From Bryobacteraceae bacterium (GTDB taxonomy: Bacteria; Acidobacteriota; Terriglobia; Bryobacterales; Bryobacteraceae), in the NCBI GenBank assembly GCA_947456995.1, contig CANGVB010000101.1, positions 1-9,058 on the forward strand: DNA of 9,058 nt, written 5' to 3'. The number at the start of each line of letters is the position of its first letter. Position 1 is the first letter of the stretch. This document shows, piece after piece, positions 1 to 6,141 of the stretch. The notes beneath the pieces are model-generated. The model searched no databases, was not told the DNA's origin, and saw only the letters and a program-made list of their open reading frames with translations. The position numbers were made by a program, and so were the translations under genes.

Positions 1-1371
1 GAAGAGAAAGAAGTCCCGGTCGTAAGCCAGTTCTCTACCTTCGGCTTCAAGTCTGGCTACCCAAGCTGGTTAAAGGTAGAAGAATTCAAAGGTGCCATCC
101 AACGTATTGACCAGACGGCCCGCAAGCGCGTCGTCGATGCTGTCCGCCAGCGCTTCACCTCTGATGTCCTCGCAGCCTACGATAAGCCCGTAGACAAGCG
201 AAGCGTCGCCGAGCGAACTCTAGCTGCAAAGATCGAAATCGCCATGACCGAAGCCGGCCTTCAGGAAAACGCGGAAGGCAAAGAAGCCGACATTCCTCTC
301 ACCCCCGCAGAAAGCAAAGAGCGCGAAGCCCTGATCGTGGAACTCGGCAAAGCTGCTCTCAAAGCCAACCCTGTCGCGCAGACAGCCACCGTATTGGGGC
401 ACGCCGCCGTCACACCCACCATTCACATGACACACCGCGGCGACTGGCGCGCCAAGGGCGAAGCCGTGCCACCCGCCTTCCCAGCCATGCTGGCCGGGGG
501 CAAAACGATCGAAGACGATCCCGAGAAAAAACTGGCCCGCCGCAAAGCCCTCGCCCTCTGGCTCACCGAGCCAGACCACCCACTCACCGCAAGAGTCATC
601 GTCAACCGCGTCTGGCACTGGCATTTCGGCCGTGGCATCGTCGGCACGCCCAACGATTTCGGCCGGCAGGGCGAAGAGCCAACCCATCCCGAACTCCTCG
701 ACTGGCTCTCCAGCGAATTCGTCTCCCAGGGCTGGAGCCTCAAAAAGCTGCACCGCATGATCCTGCTATCCGACACCTATCAAAGGTCTACCGAGGCTCA
801 TGAAGGCAACGCAAAAGTAGATGCCAACAACCGCTACCTCTGGCGCATGAATCGCCAACGCCTCGACGCAGAAACCCTTCGCGATTCAGTCCTTGCCGTC
901 AGCGGAGATCTGAACCTCAAGATGGGAGGCCGCCCCGTAATCCCCAAACTGAGCAAAGAAGAATACACCGTCATGTGGGCCCGCAACCAATGGCCCGAAG
1001 CCATGGACGAACGCGAACACACCCGCCGCAGCGTCTATCTCTACGTCAAGCGCACCTTCCCGATGCCGATGTTTACCACCTTCGACACCCCCGATAGCTC
1101 CATGAGTTGTTCGCGCCGCGACAACACAACAGTCGCTCCACAAGCCCTCACCCTGATGAATGGCGACTTCATGGTGGGCCAGGCAAAGCGTCTGGCAACA
1201 ATGGCCCGCAAGGCCCATCCGGACGACACCAAAAAACAATTGGACCTTGCCTGGCAGCAAGTTCTCGGCAGGCTACCCACCACAGCAGAACGCGACAAAG
1301 CTGCAACACTAAGTCTCGACCAGATTTGCCTCGCACTGCTCAATACCAACGAGTTTCTGTACCTCGACTAG
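1..1371 (+). CDS. DUF1549/DUF1553 (PSD1) family protein, 3' part only
   Basis: The reading frame is open from the first base and ends at TAG 1369-1371, leaving 456 residues of a larger protein; the start lies outside the window. Residues about 181-263 carry the DUF1553 core: LALWLTEPDHPLTARVIVNR, then the WHWHFGRGIVGTPNDFG block, HPELLDWL, and GWSLKKLHRMILLSDTY. Before it, HRGDW at residues 145-149 is the usual lead-in. Near the end NTTVAPQALTLMNGDF is the family's C-terminal signature, so the 3' end looks intact. Family members usually have an N-terminal DUF1549 domain and often a planctomycete-type cytochrome c domain with CxxCH; neither is visible here, and no CxxCH occurs in this fragment. 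The function of the family is not established. DUF1553 proteins are typically encoded directly before a DUF1501 gene, exactly as here, so a shared extracytoplasmic role is likely. The family call is secure; the function is unknown. Confidence 0.93.
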   Translation, partial: EEKEVPVVSQFSTFGFKSGYPSWLKVEEFKGAIQRIDQTARKRVVDAVRQRFTSDVLAAYDKPVDKRSVAERTLAAKIEIAMTEAGLQENAEGKEADIPLTPAESKEREALIVELGKAALKANPVAQTATVLGHAAVTPTIHMTHRGDWRAKGEAVPPAFPAMLAGGKTIEDDPEKKLARRKALALWLTEPDHPLTARVIVNRVWHWHFGRGIVGTPNDFGRQGEEPTHPELLDWLSSEFVSQGWSLKKLHRMILLSDTYQRSTEAHEGNAKVDANNRYLWRMNRQRLDAETLRDSVLAVSGDLNLKMGGRPVIPKLSKEEYTVMWARNQWPEAMDEREHTRRSVYLYVKRTFPMPMFTTFDTPDSSMSCSRRDNTTVAPQALTLMNGDFMVGQAKRLATMARKAHPDDTKKQLDLAWQQVLGRLPTTAERDKAATLSLDQICLALLNTNEFLYLD

Positions 1372-1374
1372 GAG
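1370..1374 (+). promoter_or_regulatory. Strong Shine-Dalgarno site of the DUF1501 gene
   Basis: AGGAG overlaps the TAG stop of the preceding gene and lies seven bases before the ATG at 1382. Its position suggests that ribosomes ending the DUF1553 gene can restart on the DUF1501 gene, which supports one transcript and balanced expression. Confidence 0.75.
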
Positions 1375-1381
1375 AACGTTC

Positions 1382-2836
1382 ATGTCAATCTATTGCCCCA
1401 AGACGATTCAAGCAGTCTCGCGACGAAACTTTCTCGAAAAGAGCGGCCTCGGCTTCGGCGCCATGGCAGCCTCCTCCCTGCTGCCAGCCGCAACGATTTC
1501 CGATCCCTTTGCCCGAAAAAAGCCCCACTTCGACGCCAAGGGCAAGAGCGTCATCTTCCTCTTCATGCACGGCGGCCCAAGCCACATCGACACCTTCGAT
1601 CCAAAACCCGAGTTAAACAAGCTGCACGGCCAGCCCATCCCAAAGAGCTTCGGCAAGGTCGACTTCCAGTTCTCCAACATGGACAGAACTCCCCTCATGG
1701 GCTCGCCCTTGAAATTCAAAAAGCGCGGCCAGTCGGGCATCGAAATCTCAGAGCTCTTCGAAAACGTAGCCGCCCATGCCGACGATCTCGCGGTCATCCG
1801 CTCCTGCCATCACGATGGCTTCACCCACGTCACCGGCCAAACCTGGCTCAACACAGGCTGGGGCCGGGTTGGCCGTCCCAGCGTTGGCTCGTGGGTCGTC
1901 TACGGTCTCGGCAACGAAAGCGAAAACCTCCCCGCCTACGTCGTGATGCTCGATGGCGGCATCAAGGCCGGCTCACCCGCCTACGGCTCCGGCTTCCTTC
2001 CCGCTTCCTATCAAGGCACCGTGTTGCGCAGCGAAGGCCCGCCCATCCTCAATATCCGCAGGCCAGAAGGCATGTCCGACAACGAGCAACGCAAGATGCT
2101 TGACCTTCTTAAGGGCATGAACGAAAACCATCGCGAAGCCCGCAACGACGATTCCGAATTGGCCGCCCGCATGGCATCGTACGAACTCGCCTTCAAGATG
2201 CAAATGTCCGTGCCAGACGTCACAGACCTCTCCAAGGAAAGCGATGTCACCCGCAAAATGTACGGCATCGACGATCCCATGTCGGCCGAATTCGGCACAC
2301 AATGCCTGATGGCCCGTCGCCTAGTCGAAAAAGGAGTCCGCTTCGTCCAGCTCTACTCGGGTGGCAAAAAGGGAGCAGAAGTCGGTTGGGATGGCCACAA
2401 CGAATGCGATCAGAACCACCGCTTCATGGCCAGGAAAGTCGACAAGCCCATTGCCGGCCTGCTGGCCGATCTCAAATCCCGCGGCTTGCTAGACAGCACC
2501 GTCGTCCTGTGGGGCGGAGACTTTGGCCGCACCCCGTTCACCGATGGCGCAGAAGGCGGCGGTGGCAATCGCAACGGTCGCGATCACAACCCCTACGGCT
2601 TCACCGTCTGGATGGCCGGCGGCGGCATCAAGGGCGGCAAAGTAATCGGCGCAACCGACGAAATTGGCCTCAAGGCCGTCGAAGACAAAGTCACCATGCA
2701 TGACCTCCATGCCTCCATGCTCGGCCTCCTTGGCATGGATCACAAGCGCCTCACTTACTTCTTCCAGGGCCGCGAATTCCGTCTCACCGACGTTGGGGGA
2801 GAGAACAATCTGGTAAAACGATTGACAGATGTTTAA
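1382..2836 (+). CDS. DUF1501 family protein, Tat-exported
   Basis: This is a complete 484-residue protein. SRRNFLEK at residues 13-20, followed by a small hydrophobic stretch, is a twin-arginine signal, so the protein is probably exported folded. The DUF1501 landmarks follow in order: MHGGPSHIDTFDPKP at 62-76, SCHHDGFTHVTG at 141-152, WDGHN at 336-340, VDKPIAGLLADLKSRGLLD at 353-371, GGDFGRTPF at 378-386, GRDHNPYGF at 399-407, MAGGGIKGG at 411-419 and HDLHASMLGLLG at 440-451. The family is related to the alkaline phosphatase/sulfatase fold and keeps many Asp and His residues that could bind metal. It lacks the sulfatase C/S-x-P-x-R nucleophile motif, and its reaction is unknown. Position 380 is Asp where I recall Glu as usual (EFGRTP). 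The start is set by a strong Shine-Dalgarno site. The gene sits between DUF1553 and the propeller gene, overlapping the latter. Confidence 0.95.
   Translation: MSIYCPKTIQAVSRRNFLEKSGLGFGAMAASSLLPAATISDPFARKKPHFDAKGKSVIFLFMHGGPSHIDTFDPKPELNKLHGQPIPKSFGKVDFQFSNMDRTPLMGSPLKFKKRGQSGIEISELFENVAAHADDLAVIRSCHHDGFTHVTGQTWLNTGWGRVGRPSVGSWVVYGLGNESENLPAYVVMLDGGIKAGSPAYGSGFLPASYQGTVLRSEGPPILNIRRPEGMSDNEQRKMLDLLKGMNENHREARNDDSELAARMASYELAFKMQMSVPDVTDLSKESDVTRKMYGIDDPMSAEFGTQCLMARRLVEKGVRFVQLYSGGKKGAEVGWDGHNECDQNHRFMARKVDKPIAGLLADLKSRGLLDSTVVLWGGDFGRTPFTDGAEGGGGNRNGRDHNPYGFTVWMAGGGIKGGKVIGATDEIGLKAVEDKVTMHDLHASMLGLLGMDHKRLTYFFQGREFRLTDVGGENNLVKRLTDV
2829..2836 (+). other. 8-base coding overlap, DUF1501 stop / propeller start
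   Basis: ATGTTTAA holds both the start codon of the propeller gene and the TAA stop of the DUF1501 gene, in different frames. The purine-rich GGGGGAGAGAA stretch lies about 25 bases upstream, too far for normal initiation. The overlap therefore points to translational coupling. Confidence 0.8.
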
Positions 2837-4589
2837 GTCGACAAGGCGCTCCCTCTTCTCACTCCTCGCTGCCGGCGTTGCTGCCGGGCAAGGCGTGGTG
2901 TCAAGAGTGGCCCGGCCCCTGCAGCGCGGCAAGCCCTCAGGCCTCCCCTTCAATGCAAAGTTTATCGACGTAGCAAAGCAAGCCGGCCTGCTCGAACCCT
3001 GCACCTATGGCGGCCGCGCAGCCAAGCAATACCTGCTCGAAACCATCGGCTGTGGCGTCGCCTTCATCGATTACGACAACGACGGTTGGCTCGACATCTT
3101 CCTCCTCAACGGCACCACCCTTGAGGGGTCCACCGCCACCAACCGCCTCTACAAAAACAACCGCGACGGCACCTTCAGCGATGTCACCGAAGCCGCTGGC
3201 CTCAAGAAAACAGGCTGGGCCTCAGCCGTCTGCGCAGGCGATTACAACAACGATGGCTGGGACGATCTCTTTGTCACCTACTGGGGCCAAAACGTCCTCT
3301 ATCGCAACAACGGCCCCAACTCGAAAGGCGTCGTCACCTTCACCGACGTCACCGCCGAAGCTGGCCTCCTCGACAAAGCCCGCCGCTGGGGTGCCGGCTG
3401 CACCTTCATCGATTACGATCGCGACGGCCACCTCGATCTCTTCGTCTCCAACTACGTCGACTTCGACCCCAACAAAGTCCCCAAGCCCGGCCAGAACTCC
3501 TACTGCAACTGGAAAGGCATCCCCGTCAATTGCGGCCCCCGCGGCTTGCCCTCCGGCTATCACTCGCTCTATCGCAACAACGGCGATGGCACCTTCAGCG
3601 ATGTAAGCCAAAAGTCAGGCATTGCCAAAGCCCGAGGCAGCTACGGCATGACAGCCGTCGCCGCAGACTTCGATAACGACGGTTGGCCCGACATCTATGT
3701 AGCCTGCGATTCCACCTCCAGCTTCCTCTTCCGTAACAAACACGATGGCACCTTCGAAGAAGTGGGCCTCGAGCGCGGCGTCGCCCTCAACGAAGACGGC
3801 ATGGAGCAAGCCGGCATGGGCCTCGGCATTGGAGACTTCGATCTCGACGGCAATCTCGACATTCTAAAAACGCACTTCGCCGACGATTCCAACGTCCTCT
3901 ATCGCAACGACGGCAAAGGCATGTTTGAAGACGTCACCGCCCGCAGCGGCCTCGCTGTCGAAACCCGCTACATCAACTGGGGCGCGGGCATCGTAGACCT
4001 CGACAACGACGGCCTCCCAGACCTCTTCTACGTCACCGGCAACGTCTACCCCGAACTCGAAGCCAAGCTCCCCGCCTATCCCTTCGCCACTCCGCGCGTG
4101 CTCTTCCGCAATCTCGGCGGCGGCAAATTCGAAGAGCTCTTTGACCTCGCCGGCCCCGCAATTTCCGAAGCCCATTCCAGCCGTGGCTGCGCCTTCGGAG
4201 ACTTCGACAACGATGGCGATCTCGACATCCTCATCCTCAACCTGCATGAGCCACCTTCGCTACTGCGCAACGATCTCGCCGGTAACGCCCACTGGCTCAA
4301 GGTCAAGCTCGAAGGCGTAAAGTCCAACCGCAGCGCCATCGGCGGCAGAGTCACCGCCTACTACGGCGGCAAGAAGCAGGCCCAGGAAGTCTTAAGCCAA
4401 TCCAGCTTCTCCTCCGTCACCGACTTCCGCCTCCACTTCGGCATAGGCACCGCCACCGAAGCTGCTCTCGACATTCGCTGGCCCAATGGCACCATCGAAA
4501 AGCTCCGCAAGGTTGCCTGCGATCAACTGGTAACGATTCGCGAAGGGGCCGGAATCATCAAAGCGACCCCCTTTGCGAGGAAGAAATAG
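2829..4589 (+). CDS. CRTAC1-like FG-GAP/VCBS repeat protein with ASPIC/UnbV domain
   Basis: The product has 586 residues. STRRSLFSLLAAGVAAG at residues 4-20 is a likely export signal with two arginines, possibly Tat, though no clear cleavage site follows. Seven calcium-binding DxDxDG-type loops begin at residues 81, 138, 195, 280, 336, 390 and 458 (for example DYDNDGWLD and DFDNDGDLD), as expected for a seven-bladed beta-propeller. Each is spaced by LYRNN-DGTF-DVT-type strands. Two cysteines, C226 and C235, sit in the NSYCNWKGIPVNCGPRGLP insertion that is typical of this bacterial group. Residues about 487-570 form the ASPIC/UnbV domain (SAIGGRV, LHFGIG, DIRWPNG). Such proteins are thought to act in binding or assembly outside the membrane; no catalytic role is known. 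The ATG lies inside the end of the DUF1501 gene and has no good ribosome site of its own, so translation is probably coupled. The family call is firm; the role is open. Confidence 0.94.
   Translation: MFKSTRRSLFSLLAAGVAAGQGVVSRVARPLQRGKPSGLPFNAKFIDVAKQAGLLEPCTYGGRAAKQYLLETIGCGVAFIDYDNDGWLDIFLLNGTTLEGSTATNRLYKNNRDGTFSDVTEAAGLKKTGWASAVCAGDYNNDGWDDLFVTYWGQNVLYRNNGPNSKGVVTFTDVTAEAGLLDKARRWGAGCTFIDYDRDGHLDLFVSNYVDFDPNKVPKPGQNSYCNWKGIPVNCGPRGLPSGYHSLYRNNGDGTFSDVSQKSGIAKARGSYGMTAVAADFDNDGWPDIYVACDSTSSFLFRNKHDGTFEEVGLERGVALNEDGMEQAGMGLGIGDFDLDGNLDILKTHFADDSNVLYRNDGKGMFEDVTARSGLAVETRYINWGAGIVDLDNDGLPDLFYVTGNVYPELEAKLPAYPFATPRVLFRNLGGGKFEELFDLAGPAISEAHSSRGCAFGDFDNDGDLDILILNLHEPPSLLRNDLAGNAHWLKVKLEGVKSNRSAIGGRVTAYYGGKKQAQEVLSQSSFSSVTDFRLHFGIGTATEAALDIRWPNGTIEKLRKVACDQLVTIREGAGIIKATPFARKK
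3069..4226 (+). repeat. Seven degenerate in-frame propeller repeats
   Basis: Seven copies of a unit centred on a GAYnnnGAYnnnGAYGGC-like sequence encode the DxDxDG loops. Some stretches are identical at the DNA level. GGCACCTTCAGCGATGT occurs at 3168-3184 and 3588-3604, and AACGTCCTCTATCGCAAC occurs at 3291-3308 and 3891-3908. This fits growth of the propeller by internal duplication, or codon bias acting on a conserved peptide. It is a protein repeat, not a separate element. Confidence 0.85.
4577..4582 (+). promoter_or_regulatory. Shine-Dalgarno site that decides the cytochrome start
   Basis: GAGGAA lies inside the last codons of the propeller gene, with eight bases between it and the GTG at 4591. 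It supports GTG 4591 over the in-frame TTG at 4573, which has no ribosome site in front of it. Confidence 0.7.
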
Positions 4590-4590
4590 C

Positions 4591-6141
4591 GTGCGAGCCT
4601 TAGCGCTTCTTCTTTACGTAGGAATTGCCTCAGCCCAGGATTACGTCGGCTCAAAGGCCTGCTCTACTTGCCACAAACAAATCCATGAGCACTGGATTCA
4701 TTCGTCGATGGGCCGTTCGATGAGCCCCGCCTCAGAGCACCTCTCAAAGCTCACCGGCGAGCTCACCGTACACAGTGAAAAGCTCCAGCGCGACTTCGCC
4801 GTCTTTGCCGCCAACGGTCAATTGAAGCAGCGCGAATCCAGCCCCAGCTTCCGCAACGAGCATCCCCTAGCCTGGGCCATCGGCTCCGGCGGCAATGGCT
4901 TGAGTTTTATCGTCCAGCGTGGAGAGCACCTCTTCCAGGCCCCGCTCTCGTTCTACTCGCGCGTAGGCCGTTGGGATCTCTCCCCCGGCTATGAATTCGC
5001 CGACTACGGCTTCAATCGCACCATCGCCGCCGGTTGCATCAACTGCCACAGCGGCCGCCCCCAACCAGTTCCCGGAACCAACGGTCAGTACCAGAAGCAA
5101 CCCTTTGCCGAACTGGCGATCGGCTGCGAAAACTGCCACGGCCCCGGCCGCAAACACATCGCCCTGCGAGGTGCCAAAACCGCAATCGTAAACCCGGCCA
5201 AGCTACCCCGCGAGCGAGCCGACGAAATCTGCATGAATTGCCATCAGGCCGGCGACACCCGTATCCTGCAGCCCGGCAAAACCGAAGCCGACTACCGGCC
5301 CGGCATGGTCCTAAACGACGTAGTCGCCATCTTCAAACTCCCCCGCTCTAAAGACACAGACCTGCTCGAACACCACGAATCCATGCACATGAGCAAGTGT
5401 TACCAGAAGAGCACCACCATGTCCTGTCTCACCTGCCACAGCCCGCACGCAGCCAAGATCGACTACAACGCAAAGTGCCTCAGTTGCCATACCGATCACC
5501 CCGCTGGCGGCGGCCCCGATTGCGTCAATTGCCACATGCCCAAACGCGACGTAAAGGTAATCGCCCATTCCGCACTCACCAACCACCGCATCGTCCGCAA
5601 GCCAGATCAACCGCTCCCACCCTCAAGCAATCCAGGCTCAGATCTCATACACGTCAACCGCGCCGGCAAATCAGAATTACCCCTGCTCACCCGCCTGCAG
5701 GCCTACGGCCAAATGGCAGACCGCGAGCCAACCTACTACGAAAAGTTCCAGGCACTCCTCGATGAGGCCTCACAAAAAGAAGCCCGCAATCCTCTCGTAT
5801 TAGCCTCACTCGGCCGCCGTGCCTTGCGCGCCAATCGCTTTGCCGAAGCCATCACTCACCTCCAGGCCGCACGCGAAAATGGCTCAATCTCCTCCACCAC
5901 ATTTGAAGATCTCGGCGAAGCCCTCAGCCGCGCAGGCCGCCTCGAAGAATCCGCTCAAGTCCTGCAGCAGGGCATCCAGGCCGCCCCCTACACAGCCGTG
6001 CTCTACAAATCCCTCGCCCTCCGCTTCATCCAGCTCAAGCGCTTCGAAGAAGCAAAGCAAACCCTCACAAAGTATGTAGACCTCTTCCCCGAAGACGATT
6101 TCATCCGCAAACTCCTCGCTCAGGTATCAGGGGCGCGCTGA
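4591..6141 (+). CDS. Secreted seven-heme cytochrome c with TPR tail (copy A)
   Basis: From GTG 4591 the product has 516 residues. It begins with a Sec signal peptide, MRALALLLYVGIASA, with a likely cut before Q16. This start leaves one base after the previous stop; an upstream TTG at 4573 would add six polar residues and lacks a ribosome site. Seven CxxCH heme-c sites start at residues 24, 149, 179, 214, 279, 296 and 311, all with ordinary histidine. The conserved pieces FQAPLSFY, WDLSPGYE, CHMPKRD and NHRI fit the cytochrome c554/doubled-CxxCH group of multiheme proteins. Residues about 400-505 are helical TPR-type repeats, suggesting a docking surface. The likely role is electron transfer in the periplasm or at the cell surface, perhaps for the products of the upstream genes; donor and acceptor are unknown. 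No CxxCK site is present, so an NrfA-type nitrite reductase is unlikely. Its 3' end overlaps the paralogous gene on the other strand. Confidence 0.92.
   Translation: MRALALLLYVGIASAQDYVGSKACSTCHKQIHEHWIHSSMGRSMSPASEHLSKLTGELTVHSEKLQRDFAVFAANGQLKQRESSPSFRNEHPLAWAIGSGGNGLSFIVQRGEHLFQAPLSFYSRVGRWDLSPGYEFADYGFNRTIAAGCINCHSGRPQPVPGTNGQYQKQPFAELAIGCENCHGPGRKHIALRGAKTAIVNPAKLPRERADEICMNCHQAGDTRILQPGKTEADYRPGMVLNDVVAIFKLPRSKDTDLLEHHESMHMSKCYQKSTTMSCLTCHSPHAAKIDYNAKCLSCHTDHPAGGGPDCVNCHMPKRDVKVIAHSALTNHRIVRKPDQPLPPSSNPGSDLIHVNRAGKSELPLLTRLQAYGQMADREPTYYEKFQALLDEASQKEARNPLVLASLGRRALRANRFAEAITHLQAARENGSISSTTFEDLGEALSRAGRLEESAQVLQQGIQAAPYTAVLYKSLALRFIQLKRFEEAKQTLTKYVDLFPEDDFIRKLLAQVSGAR
6127..6141. other. 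15-base convergent coding overlap of two cytochrome genes
   Basis: The TGA stop of the plus-strand cytochrome (6139-6141) lies past the TGA stop of the minus-strand cytochrome (6129-6127), so each gene codes through the other's stop. ATCAG (6126-6130) and CTGAT (6138-6142) form a short inverted repeat around a 7-base loop and contain the two stops. CAGGG (6128-6132) with CCCTG (6143-6147) is an alternative stem. No T-run follows on either strand, so no standard terminator is seen. Confidence 0.85.

Noticed and set aside
220..753. Minus-strand open frame of 177 codons opposite the DUF1553 gene
   Set aside because: The plus-strand frame matches a conserved family along its whole length; the antisense frame has no recognisable motifs and is a by-product of high-GC codon use.
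1393..2103. Plus-strand open frame of 236 codons inside the DUF1501 gene
   Set aside because: It is rich in Arg, Pro and His with low complexity, as expected from a +1-type shadow of C-ending codons. The DUF1501 frame explains the sequence.
1382..2836. DUF1501 gene as a classical sulfatase
   Set aside because: No C/S-x-P-x-R maturation motif is present; the landmarks are those of DUF1501.
3007..3606. Ser/Thr/Pro-rich and Ala/Val/Gly-rich shadow frames over the propeller repeats (also 3222-3611 minus)
   Set aside because: Their repeat pattern simply mirrors the DxDxDG coding repeats in other frames; no start signals or family motifs.
3069..4226. Repeats in the propeller gene as a CRISPR or satellite array
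   Set aside because: The repeats are in frame, degenerate and of uneven spacing, and they encode a conserved protein motif.
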